NCBI RefSeq assembly: GCF_000192435.1
Contig: NZ_AEUD01000010.1
Location: 1-64,000, forward strand
From: Gordonia neofelifaecis NRRL B-59395
GTDB lineage: Bacteria > Actinomycetota > Actinomycetes > Mycobacteriales > Mycobacteriaceae
Length of the DNA stretch: 64,000 nucleotides
Reading direction: 5' to 3'
Positions 8,556 to 16,866 of the stretch are shown one piece after another. The position numbers and the translations under genes are program-made. Positions within the stretch are counted from its first letter, which is position 1, and each line of letters opens with the position of its first letter. Below the pieces are notes generated by a model. That model made no database searches. It saw only the letters and a program-made list of their open reading frames with translations, and was not told the DNA's origin.

Positions 8556-8783
8556 TCAGCGGAGCAGGTACGGCATGTTCACGGTGACGGCACCGGTGGG
8601 GCACCGGATCGCGCAGGGGCCGCAGTACCAGCACTCGTCGACGTGCATGAACGCCTTGCCCGACTCCGGATTGATCGCCAGCGAATCGAGGGGGCACGCC
8701 TCCACGCAGACGTTGCATCCCTCGATGCAGAGGGACTCGTCGATGGTCACGGGGACGTCGACGCGGTTGGTGACTTGAGCCAT
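8556..8783 (-). CDS. Two-cluster [4Fe-4S] ferredoxin, AprB-like
   Basis: 75 aa with eight Cys in two sets: C19, C23, C26, C30-Pro and C51, C54, C57, C61-Pro. The first set has three residues between its first two Cys, the second the standard two. Each set should hold one [4Fe-4S] cluster. Size and motifs recall the ferredoxin core of APS reductase beta. The GGAGAT Shine-Dalgarno precedes the ATG at 8783. It lies 47 nt before the lipoprotein gene and probably is the electron partner of the flavoprotein at the operon's end. Confidence 0.9.
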   Translation of the reverse strand: MAQVTNRVDVPVTIDESLCIEGCNVCVEACPLDSLAINPESGKAFMHVDECWYCGPCAIRCPTGAVTVNMPYLLR

Positions 8784-8806
8784 GGGGGATCTCCGATCTC
8801 GAAGGG

Positions 8807-9553
8807 TCAGTGTTCGGATGCCGCGCGCAGCGCCGTCGCATGGAGCGTGATGCGGTCGCTGCGCATCCGGATGTACTCCAGGTCGACGGGGCGTCGTTCC
8901 GGGCCGAGTGCGGTGAGCCGTTCGATCAACAGCAGTGCGGCGCCCGGCGGCACGTCGAGGATCGCGGCCGAATGCGGGTCCGCGGTCGCGGCTTCGACGC
9001 TGTGTCGTGCGGAATGGAGTGGTCGGCCGGTGCTGTGCTCGATGAGGCCGAACACGTCGTGGTTCTCGAGGTCGAGCCCGAGCAGCGGGACGCCGACGTC
9101 GGGCACGAGATAGGTGAGGTCGAGGCTCACCGGCTCCTGGTCGAGAAAGCGCAGCCGCTCGATGTAGACCACGTCGGCGGACGGCTCGAGATGCAGTCGT
9201 CGTGCGACGGCGGCCGGGGCTCGAACGATCGTCGCGACCCGAATCTCGTTGCGGACGCATCCGTACCCGGCCAGCGTCTCCGAGAGACCGCAGAGCTCAT
9301 CGATTCCGTGCTCGGCCCGTCGACGGGCGACGCGGGTGCCGACTCGGGGGCCGCGGTCGATCCGTCCCTCCGCGGACAGCAAGGCGAGAGCATCGCGGAT
9401 CGCATTGCGCGACACCCCGAACTCGTCGGCGAGACGTTGTTCGTCGAGTCGATCGGCGCGGTCGCCGCGGTCGATTCCGCGCCTCAACACGTCGGCGACG
9501 AGGCGCGCGGCGTCGGCCCTGCGTCGACGATTCAGGTCAGGCGATTTCGGCAT
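8807..9553 (-). CDS. GntR-family transcriptional regulator with UTRA domain (HutC type)
   Basis: 248 aa. The winged helix-turn-helix is at about 15-75 (LDEQRLADEFGVSRNAIRDAL, then LSAEGRIDRGPRVGTRV). A UTRA ligand-binding domain follows (VVYIERLRFLDQEPVSLDLTYL to LLLIERLTALG...LEYIRMRSDR). It is the first gene of the leftward operon and only 23 nt before the ferredoxin, so it probably senses the transported compound or a product and controls its own operon. A -10 hexamer 7 nt before the ATG suggests a leaderless mRNA. Confidence 0.9.
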   Translation of the reverse strand: MPKSPDLNRRRRADAARLVADVLRRGIDRGDRADRLDEQRLADEFGVSRNAIRDALALLSAEGRIDRGPRVGTRVARRRAEHGIDELCGLSETLAGYGCVRNEIRVATIVRAPAAVARRLHLEPSADVVYIERLRFLDQEPVSLDLTYLVPDVGVPLLGLDLENHDVFGLIEHSTGRPLHSARHSVEAATADPHSAAILDVPPGAALLLIERLTALGPERRPVDLEYIRMRSDRITLHATALRAASEH

Positions 9554-9560
9554 GGATGGG

Positions 9561-9566
9561 AGCCTA
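9561..9566 (-). promoter_or_regulatory. -10 element TAGGCT, leaderless start of the GntR/flavoprotein operon
   Basis: Minus-strand TANNNT hexamer 7 nt before the ATG at 9553. The rest of 9567-9775 shows no clear operator palindrome. Confidence 0.55.
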
Positions 9567-9775
9567 AGGGCACCCGCGCGACCATCCGCTGAACGTTGAT
9601 TTCAGTCGTCGACGGCTACCGGAAACCCGCCATCTCGACACCGGAGATCATGCCACTGACCTGCGGGGATGTATGCCTGATCGGCGAATGCGCCACCCGA
9701 TGGGCGCGCTCGGGTAATTCAATTCAGCGCGGGCCTAAATGCGGCCGGCGAACGATGACGCGGTGAGGCGCCTGC

Positions 9776-10672
9776 TCACTGCGCGTTCGCGGTGCACTGC
9801 ACCGTCAGCAGCTTCGGATCGGCGCCCTTCACCTGCCCGATCGCGGTGTCGATGGCGCCCTGGCGGGTCGCCGCCCAGCCCCATCCCCAGTAGAGGTTCT
9901 CCTGCGACTGCGCCACGGCACCGCAGGCGTTCCAGAATCGAAGAACGGTCTCGCACGTGGAGGCGCCGCACTTGCTCATCGCCGCGCTGACCGCGGACTC
10001 CTCGGTGAGGTTGTTGATCGAGTAGCCGATGTCGCCAGTGGTGCGCGAGATCGCGATCGAGCCGTAATAGGTGGTGGACGACGTCGTCGGGACGGCCGGT
10101 GGAACGTTCGGATACGACGGCGAGTACGACGGAGACGGCGACGACGTGGGCGGCGTGGAGTACGGCGTCGACGTCGACCCCGGTGACTCGGGTGCCGACG
10201 ACGAGGTGCCCGCCGCGTTGTGGGGCGTGCTGTCGTCGCCGCGCGTGCCGAACCAGACCGCGATGCCCGCGCCCAGCAGCACGAGCACGGCGATAGCGGC
10301 GATCACCGGGACGTGTCTGTTCGACGACCCGTTCCCGGTCGGGGGCTGCCCGCCGCCCGGGTACTGGCCGTACGGCTGCTGTCCGTACGGAGGCTGCGTG
10401 GGCGGCGGTCCGTACGGCGGCTGACCGTACTGCGGAGGTCCGCCGTACTGGGGCTGTCCGTACTGGGGCCCGCTCGGTGGCGGCCCGCCGTATTGCGGTC
10501 CGTTCGGCGGCGGCCCGCCGTACGGGGGTCCGCTCGGAGGAGGCTGCTGCTGCCCGTACGCGGGCCCGATCTGCGTCTGGTCGTAGGCGCCCGGCTGCGC
10601 GTCTCCGTACGGATTCTGCTGGGGATCGCCCTGCGGTCGATCGCCGGGATACGGGCCGGGCTGCTGGTTCAT
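9776..10672 (-). CDS. Membrane-anchored DUF4189 protein with Pro/Tyr/Gln-rich N-terminus
   Basis: 298 aa. Residues 1-115 are a low-complexity cytoplasmic tail built of PPYGGPPP/QYGQP units. A single membrane helix follows at about 122-142 (VPVIAAIAVLVLLGAGIAVWF), then a Ser/Thr/Pro-rich linker. The C-terminal domain starts at about 200 (YYGSIAISRTTGDIGYSINN), has several Cys (SKCGASTCETVLRFWNACGA) and fits DUF4189. It is therefore an extracytoplasmic domain on a stalk. Proteins of this design are common in Gordonia and mycobacteria; the function is unknown. Confidence 0.78.
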   Translation of the reverse strand: MNQQPGPYPGDRPQGDPQQNPYGDAQPGAYDQTQIGPAYGQQQPPPSGPPYGGPPPNGPQYGGPPPSGPQYGQPQYGGPPQYGQPPYGPPPTQPPYGQQPYGQYPGGGQPPTGNGSSNRHVPVIAAIAVLVLLGAGIAVWFGTRGDDSTPHNAAGTSSSAPESPGSTSTPYSTPPTSSPSPSYSPSYPNVPPAVPTTSSTTYYGSIAISRTTGDIGYSINNLTEESAVSAAMSKCGASTCETVLRFWNACGAVAQSQENLYWGWGWAATRQGAIDTAIGQVKGADPKLLTVQCTANAQ

Positions 10673-10763
10673 GCGATAAGCATGTCACCGACGCGGGCCG
10701 GTTGCGATCCCCGGTACGACGAACGGTGGACACAGTGTCCGCGCAGCGCCGATGGGCCCCCGC

Positions 10764-10769
10764 TACCGT
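10764..10769 (+). promoter_or_regulatory. -10 element TACCGT, leaderless start
   Basis: TANNNT hexamer exactly 7 nt before the ATG at 10777. Confidence 0.6.
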
Positions 10770-10776
10770 AGGGGCC

Positions 10777-11601
10777 ATGACCAAATCGATCACCGGGCAG
10801 CGGACTGTGCTGGTCACCGGAGCGAGCAGTGGAATCGGTGAAGCCGTCGCACGACAGTTCGTGGCACTCGGGCACAAGGTGTACGGCACCAGCCGGAACC
10901 CGGACGCGGTGGCGAACCCGATCCCCGGAGTCACCTACGTCCGTCTCGACAACGAGGACTACGCCTCGGCGACGGAGTGCGCGGCAGCGGTCGGCGACCT
11001 CGACATCCTCATCAACAACGCGGGCGAGAGCGCGGCGGGCGCCTTCGAGGACACGCCCATGGACGCCGTCGAGCACCTGTTCAAGGTCAATGTCTTCGGG
11101 CCGGTCGCGCTGACCAAGGCCGTGCTTCCGCGGATGCGTCATCGACGGACGGGGACCATCGTGATGGTCGGATCGATGCTGTCGAGCTTCCCCGTCGCGT
11201 TCCGCACCAACTATGCGGCCACCAAATCGGCGCTCAAGGGCTATGCGATGGCTCTGCGCCGCGAGGTCGCGCCGTACGGAATCCGCGTCACCACAGTGGA
11301 GCCGGGCACCATCGCCACCGGCATCGGCGATCGTCGCACCATTCACATCAAGCCGGACTCGGTCTACCGGGAGGAGTACGAGACCCTCGCCGCGGCGACG
11401 CGGCGCAACGAGGCGAAGGGGATCTCGGCGGCGTCGATGGCCGCGCAGATCGTCGAGGCGGCACTGGCGGAACACCCGCGTCCGCTGTATGCCCGCGGCA
11501 ATCGCGCGCCGGTCGTCTTCACCCTTCAGCGCTTCGTGCCGCGGCAGCTGGTGCTGGACCTGACCGCGCGCATCCACGGCCTCAAGAAGGTGCGACCCTG
11601 A
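10777..11601 (+). CDS. Short-chain dehydrogenase/reductase (SDR, classical)
   Basis: 274 aa. The NAD(P)-binding motif is TGASSGIG at about 14-21, NNAG is at about 84-87, the catalytic Ser follows VGSM, and the Tyr-Lys pair is in NYAATKSALKGY. The substrate is not predictable; the C-terminal extension (ARGNRAPVVFTLQRFVPRQL) is typical of the SDR group near lipid and glycerol metabolism genes. The downstream cobF frame overlaps its stop. Confidence 0.88.
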   Translation: MTKSITGQRTVLVTGASSGIGEAVARQFVALGHKVYGTSRNPDAVANPIPGVTYVRLDNEDYASATECAAAVGDLDILINNAGESAAGAFEDTPMDAVEHLFKVNVFGPVALTKAVLPRMRHRRTGTIVMVGSMLSSFPVAFRTNYAATKSALKGYAMALRREVAPYGIRVTTVEPGTIATGIGDRRTIHIKPDSVYREEYETLAAATRRNEAKGISAASMAAQIVEAALAEHPRPLYARGNRAPVVFTLQRFVPRQLVLDLTARIHGLKKVRP

Positions 11602-12359
11602 ACGCGACACTGCTCCGGGTGATCGGCATCGGTCCCGGCTCGCCGCGCCAGATCACCTTGGAGGCGGTCGACGCGATCGCCGCTACCGACGTCTTCTTCG
11701 TCCTCGACAAGGGTTCCCGCACCAGCGAACTCACGGCGCTGCGCGAGGGGATGCTGGCCGCTCACGCGGCACCCGGTCATCGACTCGTCGCCGTTCCCGA
11801 TCCCCCGCGCGATCGGTCACCCGCCGACTACGAGGCCGAGGTCCGGCGCTGGCACACCGCCCGGGTCGACGCCGTGGAGGCAGCCGTCGCGGACCATCTG
11901 CGGCCGGGGGAGACCGGCGGTTTCCTGGTGTGGGGCGATCCCGCCCTTTACGACTCGACGCTCCGGATCCTTGCGCAGCTCGCCGAACGCGATGGCCGGG
12001 AGATCGACGTCGAGGTGATCGCCGGCGTGACGAGTGCGTCCGCGCTGACCGCGGCGCACGGGATCGTCGCCCACGGGGTCGGTGAACCGATCCTGACCAC
12101 GACGGGCCGACGGCTCGCGTCGACACCGGACGGCGCCAACCTGAATCAGATCGTGATGCTCGACTCCGACCTCGCGTTCCGGGCGACCGCAGCGGCCGAC
12201 GACATCGTGTACTGGGGCGCTTATCTCGGTACCGAACACCAGATCCTGGTGAGCGGACGCGTAGCGGACGTGACCGCGGAGATCGAGGAGAAACGCGCCG
12301 AGGCACGAACGCGCCTCGGCTGGATCATGGACATCTACCTGCTGCAGAAAGCGCGCTGA
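11598..12359 (+). CDS. cobF: Precorrin-6A synthase (deacetylating)
   Basis: A SAM-dependent methyltransferase of the aerobic cobalamin pathway that methylates C-1 of precorrin-5 with loss of acetate. The sequence has the tetrapyrrole methylase glycine loop VIGIGPGSPRQITLEA, FLVWGDPALYDST, and the CobF-type C-terminus. No ATG/GTG/TTG precedes the first beta strand. A CTG at 11598 is preceded by AAGAAGG 7 nt upstream and overlaps the previous stop as CTGA, so I take it as the start (253 aa). The GTG at 11619 is the fallback but truncates strand 1. No other cob genes or B12 riboswitch lie nearby. Confidence 0.85.
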   Translation: MNATLLRVIGIGPGSPRQITLEAVDAIAATDVFFVLDKGSRTSELTALREGMLAAHAAPGHRLVAVPDPPRDRSPADYEAEVRRWHTARVDAVEAAVADHLRPGETGGFLVWGDPALYDSTLRILAQLAERDGREIDVEVIAGVTSASALTAAHGIVAHGVGEPILTTTGRRLASTPDGANLNQIVMLDSDLAFRATAAADDIVYWGAYLGTEHQILVSGRVADVTAEIEEKRAEARTRLGWIMDIYLLQKAR

Positions 12360-12369
12360 ACCGCTCGGC

Positions 12370-13119
12370 TCACCAGGGCGTCGCGACGGCGTCGAGGACC
12401 GCGTCCGCGATCTCCGGGCGGCAGATGATGAAGTCCGGCATGTACGGCTGCGGGTTGTTGTAGACGATCGGCCGACCGTCGAGACGACTGCAGTGCAGGC
12501 CTGCGGCGAGAGCGACGCCGACCGGGGCGCAGTTGTCCCACTCGTACTGGCCGCCCGAATGCACGTAGGCGTCTGCGTCGCCCCGCACCACCGCCATCGC
12601 CTTCGCCCCCGCGGAGCCGATGCGCACCGCGTCCATCCCGAGCCGGTCGGCGACGGCGGCCGAATGGTACGAGTGGCCGTAGCGGGACACCGCCAGTCGA
12701 CCGGTGAGCGGTCCGTCGGCCGGCGGAACGTGGTCGCTGCGGAACACCTCGCCCTTCGCGGGCAACGACACCGCAGCCACCTCCGGATGCCCGTCGACCG
12801 TCAGCGCGACGTGCACCGCCCAGTCGGAGGTGCCCATGGAGAACTCGCTCGTGCCGTCGAGGGGATCGATGATCCACACGCGCTCGGCGGTGGCTCGGTC
12901 ACCGACGTCCTCGGCCTCCTCCGAGAGCACCGCGTCGTGGCGACGATGTCGGGACAGCACAGTCGAGATCCAGGCCTGCGCCATCGCATCGCCGACGTCG
13001 CCGATCAGGCGGCCGTCGAGCAGGTCCCGATGACGGACCCCGAGGAGGATCTCACCCGCGCCCTCCGCGATGGCTGCGGCGAGTTCGGCGTCGGAGATCG
13101 CGGGGGAGGACGGGCGCAT
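12370..13119 (-). CDS. cysQ: 3'(2'),5'-bisphosphate nucleotidase
   Basis: 249 aa of the inositol-monophosphatase superfamily. It recycles PAP from sulfate assimilation. Metal-binding motifs are LSEEAED (~64-70), WIIDPLDGTSEF (~81-92) and the C-terminal QYEWDNCAP. The N-terminal ELAAAIAEGAGEIL helix is typical. The ATG at 13119 is divergent from the glycosylase gene at 13190. Its 3' end converges on cobF with about 10 nt between stops. Confidence 0.88.
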   Translation of the reverse strand: MRPSSPAISDAELAAAIAEGAGEILLGVRHRDLLDGRLIGDVGDAMAQAWISTVLSRHRRHDAVLSEEAEDVGDRATAERVWIIDPLDGTSEFSMGTSDWAVHVALTVDGHPEVAAVSLPAKGEVFRSDHVPPADGPLTGRLAVSRYGHSYHSAAVADRLGMDAVRIGSAGAKAMAVVRGDADAYVHSGGQYEWDNCAPVGVALAAGLHCSRLDGRPIVYNNPQPYMPDFIICRPEIADAVLDAVATPW

Positions 13120-13189
13120 CCTCTAACTAGAACACACGGCCGATTGGCGGCGGCGTGAGATTGTCAGGGGTGTAGCGCACACTGGGGAC

Positions 13190-14074
13190 ATGCCGGAGCT
13201 TCCCGAAGTGACCGCCATCGCGACGTTTCTCGACTCGCGCGCAGCCGGGCTGCCCATCCGCCGGGTCGACGTCGCGTCCCTCGCTGTGCTGAAGACTGCC
13301 GACCCGCCGTACACCGCGCTCGCCGGCCGCATCGTGTCCGCGGTCGACCGGATCGGCAAGTACCTCGTCATCCGCACGGCGCCCGGCGCCGGGGAGGCCG
13401 ACGTGGAGATCGACCTGGTGATCCACCTGTCTCGCGCCGGCTGGGTCCGCTGGAGTGACGCACTGTCGCAGACGCCGCCGAAGCCGGGCGGCAAGGGACC
13501 GATCGCGCTGCGCGTGCACTGCGGGCTGCCGGGCGAGGGCTTCGACGTCACCGAGGCCGGGACGCAGAAGCGACTGGCCGCGTGGATCGTCCGGGACACC
13601 GCCGAGATCGAGCGGATCAGCAGTCTCGGTCCGGACGTGCTCGGCCTCAGCCGCGACGAGTTCGGCGCGATCCTGGCGGGCAGCACCGCACGCATCAAGA
13701 ACTTGATCACCGACCAGCGGGTGATCTCCGGAGTCGGCAACGCCTACTCGGACGAGATCCTGCACACCGCGAGACTGTCGCCGTTCGCGACGTCGAAGTC
13801 GATCTCCGACGACCACGTCGACGACCTCTACGAGGCGACACGGTCCGTGCTGCTCGGGGCGATCGAACGACTCGAAGGGCAGGAGGTGGCGCGACTGAAG
13901 TCGGAGAAGCGGACCGGGCTGCGCGTGCACGCCCGGACCGGGATGCCGTGCCCGGTCTGCGGCGACACCGTCCGCGAGGTGTCCTTCGCCGACCGGTCGT
14001 TCCAGTACTGCCCGACCTGCCAGACCGGTGGCAAGGTGCTCGCCGACCGGCGGATGTCGCGCCTCCTCAAATGA
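13190..14074 (+). CDS. DNA glycosylase/AP lyase, Fpg/Nei family
   Basis: 294 aa starting MPELPEV, where Pro1 (after Met removal) is the catalytic nucleophile and Glu2/Glu5 assist. The helix-two-turn-helix ARIKNLITDQRVISGVGNAYSDEIL is present. The C-terminal zinc finger has CPVCG and CPTCQ with the beta-hairpin Arg/Lys region. The enzyme removes oxidised bases. Sequence resembles the actinobacterial Fpg-like group (Rv0944-type) rather than housekeeping MutM, and Rv0944 lies close to pgi (Rv0946c) in M. tuberculosis. Confidence 0.9.
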   Translation: MPELPEVTAIATFLDSRAAGLPIRRVDVASLAVLKTADPPYTALAGRIVSAVDRIGKYLVIRTAPGAGEADVEIDLVIHLSRAGWVRWSDALSQTPPKPGGKGPIALRVHCGLPGEGFDVTEAGTQKRLAAWIVRDTAEIERISSLGPDVLGLSRDEFGAILAGSTARIKNLITDQRVISGVGNAYSDEILHTARLSPFATSKSISDDHVDDLYEATRSVLLGAIERLEGQEVARLKSEKRTGLRVHARTGMPCPVCGDTVREVSFADRSFQYCPTCQTGGKVLADRRMSRLLK

Positions 14075-14077
14075 GGA

Positions 14078-15283
14078 TCACCGCACGTTGGTGCGGACCA
14101 GCAGCACGTTGTAGTCGTCCCAGCGGCTGGCGTTGAAGTACAGCTCGGGTCCGGTTCCGCGCAGGGCCGGTGAGTTCGGCAGCATCATCGGCGCGTAGAG
14201 CTCCAAGCTCGACGGCGCGACGAGCCGCGGCGGGCTCCACGGTCCCTGCGGTGAGGACGCGGTGCGCAGCCGCACGCCGCGCGGACTGTCGAGCATCACG
14301 TACTTGTTCAGGACCGGGCTCCAGTTCACCGACAGCTCGGTGACCGGGCCGCGGACGATCGGGCGCGCGGCGTCGGGTGTCGGCGCCCAGCCGCGGCCGG
14401 TCCAGTACTCGTACTTGCCGAGATCGAGGATGTCCGACGGCCGGAACCGTGCCACGTAGGCGGGCCCGAAGCGGCCGTTGGGCGTTCCGTACTGGAACAC
14501 CCAGCCTGCGTCGGCGCCGCTGCCCTTCACGTACGCGCTCTGCTGGAAGTTCGCGTCACCCGCCTGCATCGACGGCGAACCGGCCCCGAGCGGGACGGTG
14601 ACGCCCGCATTGATCCGGATGGTGTTCTGCGGGGTGAACCAGCTGTGGCCGTTGTCGCTCGAGACCGCTGTCGCGGAGTAGTTGGTGTACCAGACGCTGG
14701 GCGGACCCCAGGCGCGGACCGACATGTAGTTCACGTACTGCTTGCCGTTGATCGAGATGCCCGCGGTGGGGATCGTCGTCTTCTCGATGCCCTCGAAGCC
14801 GAGAGCACCGAACATCTGTCCGGCGTAACCGCCGCCGTCGAGGCGGAGACCGTCGGCGAGGTTCTGGTCGCCCGACCGCAGCAGTGCGTTGTGACGCCAC
14901 TGCTGATCGCCGGTCAGGCAGTTGCCGAACGTGTCGCCGAACGCGAGGAGGGTCTGCCCGCGGCCGTTGTCCCAGGCGACGCCGACGTCGGTGCCCGAGA
15001 CGCCGAACCGGCCGAACGTCTTGTTCATGCTGCGCGGGCCGGTGACCCACGCGACCGTCTTGGTGCGACCGCTGTCGTAGACCGGCATCGCCTTCTGCGG
15101 ACCTGCCGCCGCGCCGATCTTCGGCAGGAACCGGCCGATCAGCGGAATCGGGACGATCGGCCCGCTGTTGCTGCACGCGCGAGCGTCGGCGACACCAGGT
15201 GTCGCGACGGCGGTCAGCGCGGATGCGGCGACGATGGCACCGGCGAGCAGAGCCTGGAACGAGCGGTGTCTCGGACGGCGCAT
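14078..15283 (-). CDS. Secreted DUF4185 protein (first of a tandem pair)
   Basis: 401 aa with a signal peptide (MRRPRHRSF, hydrophobic core, cleavage near GVADA). The mature part is a DUF4185 domain with beta-propeller, glycosidase-like phrases: VAWVTGPRSMNKTFGRFGVS, LLAFGDTFGNC, WFTPQNTIRI, LSVNWSPVLNKYVMLDS and LYAPMMLPN. It is about 60% identical by eye to the neighbour at 15386. Members are thought to bind or cleave glycans, but no activity can be assigned. The ATG at 15283 is used; a TTG nine bases earlier is unlikely. Confidence 0.85.
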   Translation of the reverse strand: MRRPRHRSFQALLAGAIVAASALTAVATPGVADARACSNSGPIVPIPLIGRFLPKIGAAAGPQKAMPVYDSGRTKTVAWVTGPRSMNKTFGRFGVSGTDVGVAWDNGRGQTLLAFGDTFGNCLTGDQQWRHNALLRSGDQNLADGLRLDGGGYAGQMFGALGFEGIEKTTIPTAGISINGKQYVNYMSVRAWGPPSVWYTNYSATAVSSDNGHSWFTPQNTIRINAGVTVPLGAGSPSMQAGDANFQQSAYVKGSGADAGWVFQYGTPNGRFGPAYVARFRPSDILDLGKYEYWTGRGWAPTPDAARPIVRGPVTELSVNWSPVLNKYVMLDSPRGVRLRTASSPQGPWSPPRLVAPSSLELYAPMMLPNSPALRGTGPELYFNASRWDDYNVLLVRTNVR

Positions 15284-15385
15284 GATTTCCAATCTGTGGC
15301 AGGAGTGTTGATCGTGCCTTCCTTGTTAACAGGCTTCTCAGCTCTCGTACAGGAACCGGGCCATCACGAAAGGGACTCGAATGCG

Positions 15386-16732
15386 TCAGCGAGACAACCG
15401 GGATCGGACTAATGCGACGTTGTAGTCCTTCCACAGGCTGCCGTTGAAATACAGGTCGGGACCCGTTCCGCGCAGTGCCGGCGACTGCGGAAGCATCATC
15501 GGCGCGTACAGGCCGACCGTCCCGGGAACCAGGGTTCGCGGCGCGCTCCACGGACCTTCCGGGTGATCCGCGGTCCGGATGCGCACCGCGGTCGTGCTGT
15601 CGAGCATCACGTACTTGTTCAGGTACGGACTCCACGCGACAGACAGCTCACTGATCGGCGCCCGGACCACCGCGGCCGCATCGCCTGCGGGCAGCTCGTC
15701 GATGGAGTCGGCCCACCGATCGCCGGTCCAATACTGATACTTGCCGAGGTCGAGGACGTCGGCCGAGCGGAAACGTGTGAGGAAGGCCGCGCCGAAGCGG
15801 CCGTTGGGGGTACCGAACTGGTACGTCCATCCCGCCTCGTCCCCGTGTCCGGCGACGTAGGCGCTCTGCTGGAAGTTCGTGTTCGCGGCGTGGACCGAGG
15901 GCCAGCCGTCCGGCAGCGGGACCGTGACGTTCGCGTTCACCCGGATCGTGTCGAGCGCGGTGGTCCACGTCTGACCGTTGTCCGACGACACGGCGATCGC
16001 CGAGAAGTTGGTGTCCCAGACGCCCGCGGGTCCCCAGTGCCGCACCGACATGTAGTTGAGGTACTGCTTACCGTCGATCGCGATCGCGGCGGTGGGGATG
16101 GTGGTGATCTCGACGCCGTTCCAGCCGATCGCGCCGATCATCTGACGGGCGAGCTGTGGCGCGTCGGCCGAGACCGACGCGCCGGAGGCGATGTCGCCGG
16201 GGACACCGTCGGGCACGGTGATCCCGTCGGCGAGGTCGTCGTCGGTGGTGCGCAGCAGAACATTGTGGCGCCACTGCTGGCCGGAGGCGCTGCAGTCGCC
16301 GAAGGTGTCGCCGAAGGCCATCAGTGTCTGGCCGGCGCCGTTGTCCCAGGCGATGCCGAGGTCGGTGCCGGAGATCGCGAATCGGGAGAAGGTGCGGTTC
16401 CGGCTGCGCGGTCCGGTGACCCACGACCGCAGGCTGGTCGTGCCGTTGTCGAACCAGGGCAGTGGCCCCTGCGGTCCTTGCGCGCCGTCCGACGAGCCGG
16501 AACCCGATGAGCCGAGGGAGCCGGACGATCCGAGCGATCCGGAGTCCAAGGACCCGGATGAACCCGATGAGCCCAGGGAGCCGGAGTCGAAGAACGGGAG
16601 GGACGAGCCGTTGCCCTGATTGCCGCACGGTGCCGCGGCGGCCTCGCCGACGAACGGGACGGCGGCGAGCAGAGCGGTGGCAAGGGAGGCCGCGGTCGCC
16701 GCCGCGATCGCGTTGCGCCTGAGCAGGCCCAT
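15386..16732 (-). CDS. Secreted DUF4185 protein with Ser-Gly linker (second of a tandem pair)
   Basis: 448 aa. Signal peptide ends near EAAAA; residues about 48-85 are a low-complexity Gly/Ser/Asp linker repeating units like GSLGSSGS. The DUF4185 domain begins near WVTGPRSRNRTFSRFAIS and ends LYFNGSLWKDYNVALV. It is paralogous to the downstream gene but has a longer linker and extra loop residues. CAGGAG is 8 nt before the ATG at 16732. The tandem order suggests local duplication of a secreted or wall-associated protein. Confidence 0.85.
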   Translation of the reverse strand: MGLLRRNAIAAATAASLATALLAAVPFVGEAAAAPCGNQGNGSSLPFFDSGSLGSSGSSGSLDSGSLGSSGSLGSSGSGSSDGAQGPQGPLPWFDNGTTSLRSWVTGPRSRNRTFSRFAISGTDLGIAWDNGAGQTLMAFGDTFGDCSASGQQWRHNVLLRTTDDDLADGITVPDGVPGDIASGASVSADAPQLARQMIGAIGWNGVEITTIPTAAIAIDGKQYLNYMSVRHWGPAGVWDTNFSAIAVSSDNGQTWTTALDTIRVNANVTVPLPDGWPSVHAANTNFQQSAYVAGHGDEAGWTYQFGTPNGRFGAAFLTRFRSADVLDLGKYQYWTGDRWADSIDELPAGDAAAVVRAPISELSVAWSPYLNKYVMLDSTTAVRIRTADHPEGPWSAPRTLVPGTVGLYAPMMLPQSPALRGTGPDLYFNGSLWKDYNVALVRSRLSR

Positions 16733-16743
16733 GCGGAACTCCT

Positions 16744-16757
16744 GTTACGAAAGTTAC
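16744..16757. promoter_or_regulatory. Direct repeat GTTAC(gaaa)GTTAC before the DUF4185 gene
   Basis: Two GTTAC units with 9-bp period sit just upstream of the Shine-Dalgarno of the gene starting at 16732. The form recalls response-regulator half-site pairs (for example MtrA-type), but this is only a guess. Confidence 0.3.
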
Positions 16758-16853
16758 TGGTGTGGCAGAAGTGACTAAATTCTCAGAAATGTTCCCATTC
16801 GCGACAGCTGGAGTGCAACCGGTCACTGCGAGGAGAGGCCGGATCGTGACCGG

Positions 16854-16859
16854 TAGATT
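16854..16859 (+). promoter_or_regulatory. -10 element TAGATT, leaderless start
   Basis: TANNNT hexamer exactly 7 nt before the ATG at 16867. Confidence 0.6.
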
Positions 16860-16866
16860 CGGCGGC

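Noticed and set aside
11400-11600. Cobalamin riboswitch near cobF
   Set aside because: cobF overlaps the upstream SDR gene, leaving no leader and no B12-box sequence.
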